Positions 1-9,616 of a stretch of 37,893 nucleotides of DNA are shown in pieces. The stretch is from contig JANXRZ010000113.1 of NCBI GenBank assembly GCA_025352885.1, forward strand, positions 1 to 37,893, read 5' to 3'. The notes below the pieces were generated by a model. The model ran no database searches. It was not told the DNA's origin and was given only the letters and a program-made list of their open reading frames with translations. Every line of letters begins with the position of its first letter. Position 1 is the first letter of the stretch. A program made the position numbers and the translations under genes. The stretch comes from Pseudomonadota bacterium (GTDB lineage Bacteria; Pseudomonadota; Gammaproteobacteria; Burkholderiales; SG8-39).

Positions 1-229
1 CTACGTCATCGAAAACGGGGTCGGCTACCGCTACGAGGGGCGCACGCGAATTGACGATCCCGAGGCGATCGAGATCCTGCGCAACCGGGCACGGGATTCA
101 GGCGTCGACCAGAAGAGCTTTTTCGGCCCCATGCACTGGCAGCCCGCGCCGCTGCTGGCAAGCCTCGTACAAGAAGGGAAGACCCTCGCCCAATGGGAGC
201 GCGAGCAGAGGCGGGGCCAGGCAGCCTGA
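1..229 (+). CDS. C-terminal fragment of an unidentified protein
   Basis: An open frame enters the window (codons begin at base 2) and stops with TGA at 227-229, giving the last 75 residues of a protein whose start lies outside. I do not recognise it with confidence. The tail contains a WQPAPLLASL segment followed by a Gly-Lys-Thr. This resembles the extreme C-terminus of FadB/FadJ-type 3-hydroxyacyl-CoA dehydrogenases, where a tryptophan-x-proalapro-leu-leu motif precedes such a turn. That reading would fit the feruloyl-CoA synthase gene that follows, but it is only a guess. The TGA overlaps the ATG of the next gene by one base (TGATG), so the two are probably in one operon and translationally coupled. 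Confidence 0.6.
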   Translation, partial: YVIENGVGYRYEGRTRIDDPEAIEILRNRARDSGVDQKSFFGPMHWQPAPLLASLVQEGKTLAQWEREQRRGQAA

Positions 230-2026
230 TGGCCGGCGCTCCCACGCGAAGCGTTCGGCTAGGCTCGGCGGAAGTCACGCTGGAGCACGGGGAAGGCGGC
301 ATCCTGCGCCTTCGCTCCCCCACAGGGGCTCGGCGCCTATCCACGCTGCATCACCGAGCGGCTGGTTCATTGGGCGCGCGTAGCTCCCGATCGCCGCTTC
401 ATCGCACAACGCGGCGAGGACGGCGATTGGCGGGCCGTGACGTATGGGCAGGCGCTTACGCGCGTCCTTGGCCTCGCGGGATCTCTGCTCGAGCGAAATC
501 TCTCTGCGGACTGCCCACTCGCCATCCTCTCGGACAACGAGATCGAGCACGCGTTGCTCGGGCTGGCTGCAATGCATGTTGGAATTCCTTACGTCCCGAT
601 CTCGCCAGCCTACTCGCTCGTTTCTACCGACCACGCAAAACTGCGGTACGTGATGGGGCTGCTGACGCCGGGACTCGTGTATGCCTCCTCTGAGGAGAAA
701 TTCGCCAAGGCGATCAGCGCTGCGATTCCCGCGGGCACCGAGGTCGTTTTCAAAAATACGCTCGGCCACCTGGAGACGACCCTACCCGGCCCTGCCGTAG
801 AGGATGCGCATGCCAGCGTGCGTCCGGACACGATTGCGAAATTCCTGCTGACCTCCGGGTCGACCGGCCAGCCGAAGGCCGTCATCAATACGCAACGCAT
901 GCTCTGCTCAAACCAGCAGATGATCGCGCAAGCTCTGCCGTCGCTCCATGAGCCGGCACCCGTGCTCGTCGACTGGCTCCCCTGGAACCACACAGCCGGC
1001 GGGAACCATAACGTGGGGCTCGTGCTCAACAACGGCGGCACGCTGTATATCGACGAAGGCAAGCCTGTTCCGGCCTTGATCGAACGCACGGTGCGCAACC
1101 TGCGGGAAGTGGCTCCAACGATCTATTTCAACGTTCCGCGAGGCTACGAAGCCCTGCTGCCTTACTTCCGGAGTGACGAGGCGCTGCGCAGGAATTTCTT
1201 CAGCCGGCTCACTTTGCTGCAATACGCAGGGGCGGTGCTGCCCCAGCCCATCTGGAAAGCGTATGAGGAGCTAGCGCTCGAGACCTGCGGCGAGCGCGTG
1301 TTGTGGATCACCGGGTACGGCTCGACCGAAACCGCGCCATTCGCGATGTGCACGAACCGGGGCGCCGCCCGCGCCGGCACCGTCGGCCTTCCCGTGGACG
1401 GCCTGGAGATGAAACTCGCACCCGCGCTCGACAAGCTGGAGGCGCGCTTTCGCGGGCCGAACATCACGCCGGGATACTGGCGCCAGGATGCGTTGACCAA
1501 GGAGGCGTTCGACGAGGAAGGCTACTTCCGCTCGGGCGACGCCATGCGTTTTGCCGACCCCGCCGACCCGCAGCAGGGCCTGCAGTTCGACGGAAGAACG
1601 GCCGAGGACTTCAAGCTGACGACCGGGACGTGGGTGAGCGTTGGGATCCTGCGGGCGAAGATCGTTGCGACCGGTTCGCCCTATGTGCAGGACGCCGTGA
1701 TCGCCGGGCACGACCGGGACGAAGTCGGCGCATTGATCTTCCCGAACGTGGAAGCCTGTAAGGCGCTCGACCGGGAAAAGCTGCGCGCGTTCCTGCAGGG
1801 CCTGCTGGAGCGGCTCGCCATAGACAATTCTGGAAGCTCGACCCTGGTTACGCGGCTGATGATTCTCGAAACGCCGCCCTCGCTCGACTCAGGCGAGATC
1901 ACGGACAAGGGGTCGATCAACCAGCGCGCGGTGCTCGAGGCGCGGGCGGCGATGGTTGAAGCCCTCTACGGGGAGGAACCCGAAGTGCTTGTCCGGCGCA
2001 CCGGAAAGCAGCCTCCGGTCGCTTAA
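229..2026 (+). pseudogene. fcs: Feruloyl-CoA synthase (acyl-CoA ligase), interrupted by a one-base frameshift
   Basis: AMP-forming ligase that would activate ferulate or a related hydroxycinnamate with CoA and ATP. Translation from ATG 229 reads in one frame up to the GGGG run at 325-328. The family's continuation (GAYPRCITERLVHWA) is then in the next frame and runs to TAA 2024-2026. Removing one G restores a single frame of about 598 codons, the expected family length. The downstream frame has a stop near 260 and no ATG, so the frame opens only at GTG 437 and lacks about 70 residues. Visible motifs are the ATP-binding SGSTGQPKAV loop (bases 850-890), the GYGSTETAPF motif (1315-1345), and the GYFRSGD and FDGRTAEDFKL segments (1520-1620). 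The last of these is characteristic of feruloyl-CoA synthases. The shift may be real decay or a sequencing error. Confidence 0.85.
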
Positions 2027-2038
2027 AATAGCGTCCGG

Positions 2039-2128
2039 GGAAGCGTGGCCGAGTGGTTGAAGGCACCAGTCTTGAAAACTGGCGATCCCGCAAGGGGTTC
2101 GTGAGTTCGAATCTCACCGCTTCCGCCA
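2039..2128 (+). tRNA. serT: tRNA-Ser (anticodon UGA)
   Basis: A 90-nt class II tRNA. The 7-bp acceptor stem pairs 2039-2045 (GGAAGCG) with 2118-2124 (CGCTTCC), followed by discriminator G and an encoded CCA at 2126-2128. The anticodon stem CCAGT/ACTGG encloses loop CTTGAAA, with TGA at 2073-2075. A long variable arm (GATCCCGCAAGGGGTTC) and a GTTCGAATC T-loop confirm a serine tRNA. It lies 12 bases after the stop of the feruloyl-CoA synthase gene. Confidence 0.97.
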
Positions 2129-2242
2129 GTCCTGCTGCTCCGCGGCCCCCTTCCTTGCCTTGCAATTTCAAATGGCGGCCCCATTTCGGCCCTGAGGCAC
2201 GCCATTGCGAAGCGTAATACCTCGATCGGCAAAGATGTCGGC

Positions 2243-2270
2243 TTGAAACTTCCCTAGGGTTTGGTAGTCT
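2243..2270 (+). promoter_or_regulatory. Candidate sigma70 promoter for the Bax-inhibitor-1 gene
   Basis: TTGAAA at 2243-2248 and TAGTCT at 2265-2270 are separated by 16 bases, about 50 bases upstream of the start codon at 2322. The -35 element is good and the -10 element is weak. The assignment rests on position and consensus only. Confidence 0.3.
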
Positions 2271-2321
2271 TAGCACAGGGCGCGTCTTGCGCTCACATAG
2301 AAAGTCCCACAGGAGGGAAAC

Positions 2322-3056
2322 ATGCAACCCGAACTCAGACCGGTTCCGAATAACGACAGTGCATTCGGCCGCGAAGTGCCCCGCTACGCGCCCGGCGACC
2401 GGGTAGTCGACACGGCCGACTCGCAGAAGGTCCTGCGCAATACCTACCTGCTGCTTGCGCTCACCATGGTCCCGACGATCATCGGCGCCTACGTAGGCAT
2501 GGCCACGGTCGGGCTGGTGATGCAGCACCCGATCATCATTTCGCTGGTCATGCTCGCGGGCGTCATCGGTCTTCAGTTCGCGATCGCCGCCAACCGCGAC
2601 AGCGGCCTGGGCGTCGCCCTGCTCCTCCTGATGACCGGCCTGCTGGGCTGGTGGCTGGGGCCGATCCTGACCGTGGCGCTGGCACTCAAGAACGGCCCCG
2701 CGCTGGTCGGCTATGCGGCCGGCGGGACGGGACTGGTGATGGCAGTCATGGCGACGATCGCGACGACCACGAAGCGCGATTTCAGCTTCATGGGGAAGTT
2801 CCTCTTCGTCGGCATGATCGTGCTGATGATTGCGATGGTCGCAAACATGTTCCTGCAGATCCCGGCGCTCGCGCTGACGATCTCCTCGGCCGTGATCGTG
2901 GTGTTCTCGCTCTTCCTGCTGCATGACCTCTCGCGGATCGTGACGGGCGGCGAAACCAACTACGTGATGGCGACCACGGGCGTCTACATGAGCCTGTTCA
3001 ACATCTTCGTGAACCTGCTCTCGCTCCTAATGGCGCTTACGGGCGAGAAAGACTGA
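2322..3056 (+). CDS. Bax inhibitor-1 / YccA-YbhL family membrane protein
   Basis: Integral inner-membrane protein of 244 residues. It has a short hydrophilic N-terminus (about 40 residues) and then about seven hydrophobic segments between residues 42 and 240, which is the usual length and architecture of bacterial BI-1 (UPF0005) proteins. Relatives include YccA, which modulates the FtsH membrane protease, and YetJ, a pH-dependent calcium leak channel. Which role applies here cannot be read from the sequence. The start is well set by an AGGAGGG ribosome-binding site five bases upstream. The gene is monocistronic: a tRNA lies upstream and a strong terminator 15 bases downstream. It converges on rlmD. 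Confidence 0.9.
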   Translation: MQPELRPVPNNDSAFGREVPRYAPGDRVVDTADSQKVLRNTYLLLALTMVPTIIGAYVGMATVGLVMQHPIIISLVMLAGVIGLQFAIAANRDSGLGVALLLLMTGLLGWWLGPILTVALALKNGPALVGYAAGGTGLVMAVMATIATTTKRDFSFMGKFLFVGMIVLMIAMVANMFLQIPALALTISSAVIVVFSLFLLHDLSRIVTGGETNYVMATTGVYMSLFNIFVNLLSLLMALTGEKD

Positions 3057-3071
3057 CCGCCTGAAGCTCCC

Positions 3072-3100
3072 AAAAAAGGCGCCTTCGGGCGCCTTTTTTT
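3072..3100 (+). terminator. Rho-independent terminator after the BI-1 gene
   Basis: AAAAAAGGCGCC, a TTCG tetraloop and GGCGCCTTTTTTT form a perfect GC-rich hairpin flanked by A and T tracts. The symmetry means it could also end transcripts arriving from the convergent rlmD gene on the minus strand. Confidence 0.95.
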
Positions 3101-3200
3101 ATTGCCCTCTTTCCTGCTATATATAGCGAAACAATAATACGAATTGGCAGGAGAGCCGCCCGGAAACTTACTCTACCGAAATGAAAGTCGTGAAATTCTG

Positions 3201-4565
3201 TTATCCGCGCTCGAACAGCGCCATCGACTCCACATGCGTCGTGTGCGGAAACATGTTGACCACGCCGGCCGCTTCCAGTCGAAAGCCCTTGGTGTGGACC
3301 AGCATCCCGGCGTCCCGCGCGAGCGTGGCCGAATCACAGGACACGTAGACGATCCGCCGGGGCCAGGCGTCCGGAAGCGCCTTGATCAATTCCACGGCTC
3401 CCGTGCGAGGCGGGTCGATCAGGATCTTGTCGAAAGCGCCCCAGCGGCCGACGCTGTGCTCGTCGACCTCGAACAGGTTGGCGCACTCGAAGCTCGTGCG
3501 TGACGCCAACCCATTGTCTTCAGCATTGCGCCGCGCACGCTCGACAAGCTCGGCCGCCCCTTCCACGCCGACGACTGTCGCGCCGCGCGCAGCCAGCGGC
3601 AGCGAGAAATTCCCGACGCCGCAGAAAAGGTCGGCCACCCTTTCCCCCGGCTGCGGATCGAGCATGCGCACCGCGCGCCGCACCAGGATGCGGTTGACGC
3701 CATGGTTGACCTGCGTGAAGTCGGTGGGCCTGAAGGCAATGCGCACGCCGAACTCGGGCAGCGCGTAGTCGAGATCCGGCATCGACAGCGGGTGGAAAGG
3801 CGCGGCAGTCGCCGGCCCCTTCGGCTGGAGCCAAAACCACACGCCGTGCGCGTCGGCGAACGCGCGCAGCTTGGCGGCATCGGCTTCCGATACCGGCTCC
3901 AGGTTGCGAAGCACGAGGACGTCGACCTTGTCGCCTACGGCAATCTCGATCTGCGGGAGCTTGTCGTGCATCTCGAGCGACGTCACAAGGGCGCGCAGGG
4001 GCAGGATCAGGGAAGACAACCGGGGCGGGAGGTTCTCGCACCCGCGCATGTCGGCAACGTAGCTGGACTTTCGCTCATGAAAACCCACGAGTGCACCGCG
4101 CGGAAGCGGCATGCCGCGAACCGTCAACCGGGCCCGGTGCCGGTAGCCCCACTCGGCCCCATAGACGATCGGCAGCAGGGTTCCCGCCTGCACCTTGCCG
4201 ATGCGTTGCAAGGAATCTTCCAGCCATCGCTGCTTAGCCGCCATCTGAACGCGCGAGTCGGCATGTTGTGTCGCACAACCGCCGCAATCGCCGAAATGCG
4301 GGCAGCGCGGCTCGCGCCGTCCGGCGCTAGCCTGCAGCACCCGCACGGTACTGGCCTGGTCGAAGGAGCTGCCGCGCCTGGAAATCCGGGCTTCGACGCG
4401 CTCACACGGCAGCGCGCCTTCCACGAAGACGACCTTGCCCTCATCGCGTGCGATGCCGCGTCCTTCGGAGTCGAGCGACTCGATCGAAAAAGTGCGCAAC
4501 GGCTCGGGCGGTGAGTCGGAGCGCTGGTGGGCAGACGCAGGCCGCTTGAACCGCCTCTTAGACAT
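3201..4565 (-). CDS. rlmD: 23S rRNA (uracil-5-)-methyltransferase RlmD
   Basis: Cytoplasmic SAM-dependent enzyme that makes m5U1939 in 23S rRNA. It has 454 residues, the usual size. An N-terminal TRAM domain (about 22-80) is followed by the iron-sulfur cysteines C88, C94, C97 and C176. The Rossmann methyltransferase domain has the SAM loop ADLFCGVGNF (311-320), FTQVN (283-287), DPPR (384-387), the catalytic C410 (VSCDSATLARD) and the base E446 (HTTHVE). The four iron-sulfur cysteines point to RlmD rather than TrmA. The ATG overlaps the stop of the upstream exonuclease gene by eight bases, so it is the last gene of the long minus-strand directon. Confidence 0.95.
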   Translation of the reverse strand: MSKRRFKRPASAHQRSDSPPEPLRTFSIESLDSEGRGIARDEGKVVFVEGALPCERVEARISRRGSSFDQASTVRVLQASAGRREPRCPHFGDCGGCATQHADSRVQMAAKQRWLEDSLQRIGKVQAGTLLPIVYGAEWGYRHRARLTVRGMPLPRGALVGFHERKSSYVADMRGCENLPPRLSSLILPLRALVTSLEMHDKLPQIEIAVGDKVDVLVLRNLEPVSEADAAKLRAFADAHGVWFWLQPKGPATAAPFHPLSMPDLDYALPEFGVRIAFRPTDFTQVNHGVNRILVRRAVRMLDPQPGERVADLFCGVGNFSLPLAARGATVVGVEGAAELVERARRNAEDNGLASRTSFECANLFEVDEHSVGRWGAFDKILIDPPRTGAVELIKALPDAWPRRIVYVSCDSATLARDAGMLVHTKGFRLEAAGVVNMFPHTTHVESMALFERG

Positions 4566-5349
4566 TCAGCAGCGGGTCTTTCCAGCGCTCGAGAAATTCG
4601 GCCCAGTGCGGCTGGCCGAGCTTCTCGAGCGCTGCCCGCAGGACGCCGCATTCACGCCTGAACTCGTCGAGCCCCGTCGTGCCGCGCAGGAGCTGGTAGC
4701 GCAGGTACAGCAGGTACGTGTTGGCCGTGTCGACCTCACAGTAGCTTCGGATGCGCTCCATGCCGCCGTCCCGGAACGTGTCCCAGACAGCCGAGCCGTG
4801 AAGCCCGATCTTGCCCGGCAGGCCGCACAGTTGCGCCATCTCGTCGAGCGGGGTGTTGTTTCTCGGCTGGTACATCGCGAGGACATCCATGAGGTCCAGG
4901 TGCCGCGTGTGATACCGGCTGGTGTAGTTGTTGTAGCGGAAATCGCGGTTCTCGTCCCCCGCTTCCCAGAACTGGCCGGCATTGAGTCCATGGAGGAGCG
5001 CTCGGTAATTCAGCACCGGCAGGTCGAAGCCGCCGCCATTCCAGGACACCAGCTGCGGGGTGTAGCGCTCGATGCCTTCGTAGAAGCGCTGGATGAGCGC
5101 GTTCTCGGCGTCGCCCGGCTGCCCGAGCGACCACACGCGCACACCGTCCTGGTCGCGCATCACGCACGCAATTGCGGCCACTCGTTGCAGGTGCGGCTGG
5201 AGGAAATCGTGGCCGGACACGGCGCGCCGCTTCTGGAACGCGACTTCCGCGACCTCCTGGTCGGTCAGGGACTCGGGCAGTTCGTAGAGCCGCCGGATGC
5301 CCGGGCAATCGGGCACCGTTTCGATGTCGAAGGCGAGGATGGGCGTCAC
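4558..5349 (-). CDS. Predicted 3'-5' exonuclease, PolB-like (DNA_pol_B_exo2 family)
   Basis: A 263-residue stand-alone DEDD exonuclease of the family related to the proofreading domain of family-B DNA polymerases. The ExoI motif FDIET gives D8 and E10. SWNGGGFDLPVL (about 113-124) supplies the ExoII aspartate. SYCEVDTANTYLLY (about 200-213) supplies the ExoIII aspartate. Members are predicted to trim single-stranded or recessed nucleic acid ends; the substrate is not known from sequence. The start is a GTG just ahead of the FDIET strand, 13 bases after the cysM stop. The end overlaps rlmD by eight bases, indicating coupling. Confidence 0.85.
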   Translation of the reverse strand: MTPILAFDIETVPDCPGIRRLYELPESLTDQEVAEVAFQKRRAVSGHDFLQPHLQRVAAIACVMRDQDGVRVWSLGQPGDAENALIQRFYEGIERYTPQLVSWNGGGFDLPVLNYRALLHGLNAGQFWEAGDENRDFRYNNYTSRYHTRHLDLMDVLAMYQPRNNTPLDEMAQLCGLPGKIGLHGSAVWDTFRDGGMERIRSYCEVDTANTYLLYLRYQLLRGTTGLDEFRRECGVLRAALEKLGQPHWAEFLERWKDPLLNV

Positions 5350-5362
5350 GCCGCGCGCCCGT

Positions 5363-6274
5363 TCAATCCGGGAAGACGCCGGTGGAGAGATAACGGTCGC
5401 CTCGGTCGCACACGACCGAAACGATGACTGCGTTCCTGACTTCGGACGAAATTCGGAGGGCCACGCACAAGGCGCCGCCCGAGGACACGCCGGCGAAGAT
5501 GCCCTCTTCTTTCGCCAGGCGCCTGGTCATTTCCTCTGCGTCGCCTTGGCCGACGTACTCGAGACGATCGACGCGTGCCTTGTCGTAGATCTTCGGCAGG
5601 TACGCTTCGGGCCATTTACGGATCCCGGCAATCTGCGAGCCCTCCTCGGGCTGGCAGCCGACGATCGCGATCTTCGGGTTCTTCTCCTTGAGAAAGCGCG
5701 ACACGCCCATGATCGTGCCTGTGGTGCCCATGCTCGAGACGAAGTGGGAGACTTTTCCGCCCGTATCGCGCCAGATCTCGGGACCCGTGCCTTCGTAATG
5801 CGCGACCGGGTTGTCCGGGTTGGCGAACTGGTCGAGCATCACGCCCTTGCCTTCGGCCACCATGCGCTCGGCGAGGTCGCGCGCCGTCTCCATCCCTCCA
5901 GATTTGGGCGTCAGCACGAGCTCGGCGCCAAACGCACGCATGCTCTGGCGGCGCTCGAGCGACTGGTTCTCCGGCATGATCAGCACCATCCGGTAGCCGC
6001 GCATCGCGGCCACCATCGCCAGGGCAATGCCGGTATTGCCGCTCGTAGCTTCGATGAGCGTGTCGCCGGGCTTGATGCGCCCGCTATTTTCGGCCCGCAC
6101 GATCATGGACAGCGCCGGGCGATCCTTTACCGAGCCGGCTGGGTTGTCGCCCTCCAGCTTGGCGAGGATCACATTGCCGCTTGCATCGTTGGCCGGCCCA
6201 GGGATGCGCTTAAGCCGCACCAGCGGCGTGTTGCCGACCGCGTCTTCGAGTGTCCGATAGCCAATGTCAGCCAT
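5363..6274 (-). CDS. cysM: Cysteine synthase B (O-acetylserine sulfhydrylase)
   Basis: PLP-dependent enzyme of 303 residues that makes cysteine from O-acetylserine and sulfide (or thiosulfate for CysM). The PLP-binding lysine is K50 in [11 protein letters not shown], and the substrate loop TSGNTG lies at 77-82. The CysM-type [18 protein letters not shown] context and the short length favour CysM over CysK. The open frame extends 11 codons further upstream. I chose the ATG at 6272-6274 because family members start just before the [13 protein letters not shown] segment, and because this ATG gives an eight-base overlap with the hldD stop. It follows the heptose genes in the same order seen in other Betaproteobacteria. 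Confidence 0.94.
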   Translation of the reverse strand: MADIGYRTLEDAVGNTPLVRLKRIPGPANDASGNVILAKLEGDNPAGSVKDRPALSMIVRAENSGRIKPGDTLIEATSGNTGIALAMVAAMRGYRMVLIMPENQSLERRQSMRAFGAELVLTPKSGGMETARDLAERMVAEGKGVMLDQFANPDNPVAHYEGTGPEIWRDTGGKVSHFVSSMGTTGTIMGVSRFLKEKNPKIAIVGCQPEEGSQIAGIRKWPEAYLPKIYDKARVDRLEYVGQGDAEEMTRRLAKEEGIFAGVSSGGALCVALRISSEVRNAVIVSVVCDRGDRYLSTGVFPD

Positions 6275-7289
6275 GTGTCGGTGCCGCCGCAGGTGAGCGT
6301 GCGGCAATCAGTCCTTTGACGTATTCATCCACGCCCTGCTCGACCGGCCGGAATTCGCCCGCGTAGCCCGCGGCCCGCAATGCTGCGAGGTCGGCTTGGG
6401 TATAGCTCTGGTATTTGCCCACGAGGGCCGGCGGGAAGGCAATGTATTCGATCGCGCCGGCGGCCACGAGTTCGGCTAGCGCCAGCCGGCCTTCGCCGCG
6501 CGACTCGCGCACGCCATTTGCGACGGCCACGGCGACGTCGTTGAAAGTCTGCGCACGTCCCGTCCCGCAGTTGTAGACGCCCGAAACCGCCTGGTGCTCG
6601 AGGAACCAGAGGTTGGCATTGACGACGTCGTCCACGTGCACGAAGTCACGCTGCTGTCCGCCATTGGCATAACCCGCGCTGCCCTCGAAGAGCTTCACCT
6701 TGCCGCTTTCCAGGAATTGGTTGAACGCGTGCCAGGCAACGGAGGCCATGCGGCCCTTGTGGGCTTCATTCGGGCCGTAAACGTTGAAATAACGAAAGCC
6801 GGCGATTTGCCCGGTGCGCTCCGGCAACCGGGCGCGCACACATTGGTCGAACAGGAACTTGGAGTAGCCGTAGACGTTGAGCGGCGCTTCGTACCGGCGC
6901 TCCTCGCGGAACACTGGTCCTGCACCGTAGACGGCTGCGGAGGACGCATACAGGAAGGGGATCTCCTCCTCCTGGCACCAGTCGAGCAGGCGCCGGGAGT
7001 ACCGGTAATTGTTCTCCATCATGTAACGGCCATCGGTTTCCATCGTGTCCGAGCAGGCCCCCTGGTGGAGTACTGCTTCGATCGATCCGTCGAAGTCGCC
7101 CCGCGCGATGCGCTCGAGGAAATCGCGCTTGTCGAGGTAGTCATCGATCTCGCCGGTGGCGAGGTTAGTGAACTTGGCCGAGTTCTCGAGGTTGTCGACA
7201 GCGATGATCCCCGAGGCGCCTTCGCGATTCAGGCCGGCAACGAGGCGCGATCCGATAAAGCCGGCCGCGCCGGTGACGATGATGTTCAT
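6267..7289 (-). CDS. hldD: ADP-L-glycero-D-manno-heptose 6-epimerase
   Basis: Extended short-chain dehydrogenase of 340 residues that converts ADP-D-glycero- to ADP-L-glycero-D-manno-heptose, the precursor of LPS inner core. The NADP-binding motif GAAGFIG is at 7-13. The catalytic pair Y140/K144 lies in VYGYSK, and the ASSAAVYG strand at 115-122 precedes it. [13 protein letters not shown] near residue 31 is typical of HldD. The gene starts six bases after the rfaE stop and overlaps cysM by eight bases, placing it in an envelope-biosynthesis stretch with ugd and rfaE. Confidence 0.96.
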   Translation of the reverse strand: MNIIVTGAAGFIGSRLVAGLNREGASGIIAVDNLENSAKFTNLATGEIDDYLDKRDFLERIARGDFDGSIEAVLHQGACSDTMETDGRYMMENNYRYSRRLLDWCQEEEIPFLYASSAAVYGAGPVFREERRYEAPLNVYGYSKFLFDQCVRARLPERTGQIAGFRYFNVYGPNEAHKGRMASVAWHAFNQFLESGKVKLFEGSAGYANGGQQRDFVHVDDVVNANLWFLEHQAVSGVYNCGTGRAQTFNDVAVAVANGVRESRGEGRLALAELVAAGAIEYIAFPPALVGKYQSYTQADLAALRAAGYAGEFRPVEQGVDEYVKGLIAARSPAAAPTHG

Positions 7290-7295
7290 GGGCCG

Positions 7296-8234
7296 TTATC
7301 CGAAAAGTTCGTCGAGCGTCACGACCGCGGTCCCGAGCTTGCCGACGACGATCCCTGCGGCGCGGTTGGCGATGCGGACTGCTTCGTCGAGCGGGGCGCC
7401 GGCAGCGAGCATCACTGCGAGCGCCGCAATCACGGTGTCCCCTGCGCCGCTGACATCGTATACCTCGCGTGCCTGGGCCGGCACGTGCATGGTGCCTTGC
7501 TCACCGAACAGGGTCATGCCCTGCTCGCTCCGGGTCAGGAGCACCGCGTCGAGGCCGAGATCCGTGCGCAGGTTCTGCACGCGCGCGGCGAGGTCCGCTT
7601 CGTTCGACCACGAGCCGACGACTTCCCTGAGTTCCCCCAGGTTCGGCGTCAGGATATTGGCGCCACGATAACGGGCATAGTCGTCGCCCTTGGGGTCGAC
7701 CAGCACGCGCTTACCAGCCTCCCGGGCCCGGTCGATCATCTTGGCGATATGGGCGAGGCCGCCTTTGCCGTAGTCAGACAAGATCACCACGTCGCAATCA
7801 GGCAATGACGTTTCATATTCGGCGAGCTTCGAGGCGAGGACTTCGCTCGAAGGCGGCGTCTCGAAATCGATGCGCAGCAATTGCTGCTGGCGGCCGATCA
7901 CGCGCAGCTTCACCGTCGTAGGCATCGAGGTGTCGCAGTGCAGGTTGGCGGTTACGCCTGCGGCCTGCACGAGTTCGCAAAGCCGAGTGCCGGCCTCATC
8001 CCCGCCGATGACCGAAAGGAGCTGCGCCTTCGCGCCAAGCGATACGCAGTTGCGCGCCACGTTGGCCGCACCGCCGGGGCGTTCCTCCACACGGGTGACG
8101 CGGACTACCGGCACTGGCGCCTCGGGCGAAATGCGCGCAACGTCGCCGAACCAATACCGGTCCAGCATCACGTCGCCGGCCACCAGGACGCGGGCGCCAG
8201 CGGTCGTGAAAGGTCCGGTACCTGCTTTGCTCAT
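7296..8234 (-). CDS. rfaE1: D-glycero-beta-D-manno-heptose-7-phosphate kinase (kinase-only RfaE1)
   Basis: PfkB-family sugar kinase of 312 residues that phosphorylates heptose-7-phosphate at C1 on the path to ADP-heptose. Family marks include the N-terminal [26 protein letters not shown] (substrate and lid region), [12 protein letters not shown], and the C-terminal anion-hole motif DVSGAGDTV. It ends after the kinase domain: the adenylyltransferase half present in fused HldE is missing and must be a separate gene elsewhere, as is usual in Betaproteobacteria. The ATG overlaps the ugd stop by four bases (ATGA). Confidence 0.93.
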   Translation of the reverse strand: MSKAGTGPFTTAGARVLVAGDVMLDRYWFGDVARISPEAPVPVVRVTRVEERPGGAANVARNCVSLGAKAQLLSVIGGDEAGTRLCELVQAAGVTANLHCDTSMPTTVKLRVIGRQQQLLRIDFETPPSSEVLASKLAEYETSLPDCDVVILSDYGKGGLAHIAKMIDRAREAGKRVLVDPKGDDYARYRGANILTPNLGELREVVGSWSNEADLAARVQNLRTDLGLDAVLLTRSEQGMTLFGEQGTMHVPAQAREVYDVSGAGDTVIAALAVMLAAGAPLDEAVRIANRAAGIVVGKLGTAVVTLDELFG

Positions 8235-9592
8235 TGCGACGCGGTGACCTTTTTTGCGAATCCCTTTGCCGGCGTTCTACCGATCGGGAAATACTCGATG
8301 CCCAGGCGCTCGAGGGCAGCCGGGTCATAGAGGTTACGTCCATCGAAGATCGCGGCCGTCTTGAGTCGCGATTTGACCGCCTCGAAATCCGGGCTGCGAA
8401 ATTCCTGCCATTCGGTGACGACGCACAACGCGTCGCAATCTTCCAGCGCGGCGACGGCGGTATCCACCAGCGCCACCCTGCGCTCCCCTGCATAGATTTT
8501 TTCCGCTTCGTGCCGGGCGACTGGGTCATAGGCGCGTACTTCCGCCCCGGCGCCGAGCAAGGCGGAGATGAGCACCGTGCTCGACGCTTCGCGCATGTCA
8601 TCGGTATTCGCCTTGAACGCAAGACCCCAGACGGCGAAGCGGCGTCCCCCAAGGTTGGCCCCGAAGCGCTTCATGACCTTGCCCGCGAGCACGCCTTTTT
8701 GCGCTTCGTTGACCGAATCGACCGCAGCCAGCAGCCTGAGCGGGTGACCTGCATCCTCGGCCGTGCGTTGGAGCGCCTTCACGTCCTTGGGAAAGCATGA
8801 CCCGCCGAACCCCGCGCCCGCATAAAGGAAGTGGTAGCCGATCCTCGGGTCGGACCCGATGCCGCGCCTGACTTCCTCGATATCCGCACCGATGCGCTCG
8901 GCAAGGTTGGCCAGGTCGTTCATGAATGAGATGCGCGTGGCGAGCATTGCGTTGGCTGCATACTTGGTCAGTTCGGCCGAACGCACAGTCATTACCATTA
9001 CACGCTCATGGTTGCGCTGGAAGGGCGCATAGAGATCGCGCAACAGCGCCGTGGCGCGCTCGTCATCGCTGCCGATGACGATCCGGTCGGGGCGCATGAA
9101 GTCGTCGATTGCGGCCCCTTCCTTTAGGAACTCGGGATTGGACACGACGCTGAACGGGAGCTTCTTGCCGCGCTTATCGAGCTCTTCCTTCACGGCGATG
9201 CCCACTTCGTCGGCCGTCCCCACCGGCACGGTGGACTTGTTCACGATCACGCGATAGTCGGTCATGTGCCGTCCGATCGAGCGCGCGGCCGCCACCACGT
9301 GGGACAGGTCGGCCGAGCCGTCCTCGCCGGGCGGCGTGCCCACAGCGACGAACTGCAATTCGCCGTGCGCGACGCAGGCTGCGAGGTCGGTGGAAAAAAT
9401 CAACCGGCCGGCCGCACGGTTTCGCGCCACCACCGCCTCCAGGCCGGGTTCGAAGATCGGCAGGCCGCCCGCATTGAGCGTCGCGATCTTCGCCGCATCG
9501 ATGTCGCAGCAGAAAACGTTATTCCCCGCATCCGCGAGGCAGGCTCCGGTGACAAGCCCTACATAGCCGGTGCCGATAACGCTGACTTTCAT
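8231..9592 (-). CDS. ugd: UDP-glucose 6-dehydrogenase
   Basis: NAD-dependent enzyme of 453 residues that makes UDP-glucuronate for capsule, exopolysaccharide or lipid A modification. The NAD motif [10 protein letters not shown] is at 7-16. The fingerprint [10 protein letters not shown] (118-127), [20 protein letters not shown] (151-170) and the catalytic C266 in GGSCFPKD are present. The C-terminal domain reads [13 protein letters not shown] and continues to the usual length. It lies 24 bases downstream of lapB and is coupled to rfaE by a four-base overlap, so it probably shares the LPS and envelope operon. Confidence 0.96.
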   Translation of the reverse strand: MKVSVIGTGYVGLVTGACLADAGNNVFCCDIDAAKIATLNAGGLPIFEPGLEAVVARNRAAGRLIFSTDLAACVAHGELQFVAVGTPPGEDGSADLSHVVAAARSIGRHMTDYRVIVNKSTVPVGTADEVGIAVKEELDKRGKKLPFSVVSNPEFLKEGAAIDDFMRPDRIVIGSDDERATALLRDLYAPFQRNHERVMVMTVRSAELTKYAANAMLATRISFMNDLANLAERIGADIEEVRRGIGSDPRIGYHFLYAGAGFGGSCFPKDVKALQRTAEDAGHPLRLLAAVDSVNEAQKGVLAGKVMKRFGANLGGRRFAVWGLAFKANTDDMREASSTVLISALLGAGAEVRAYDPVARHEAEKIYAGERRVALVDTAVAALEDCDALCVVTEWQEFRSPDFEAVKSRLKTAAIFDGRNLYDPAALERLGIEYFPIGRTPAKGFAKKVTASQ

Positions 9593-9616
9593 ACGTGGGC
9601 CTTCATGACGCAGTCC

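Noticed and set aside
2168..2185. Hairpin AAATGG/CCATTT after the tRNA as a terminator
   Set aside because: The six-base stem is not followed by a T tract. It may be chance.
1917..2924. A 335-codon minus-strand open frame
   Set aside because: It runs across the tRNA-Ser and is antisense to the BI-1 membrane gene. The translation is His/Asp/Arg-rich and looks like no protein family.
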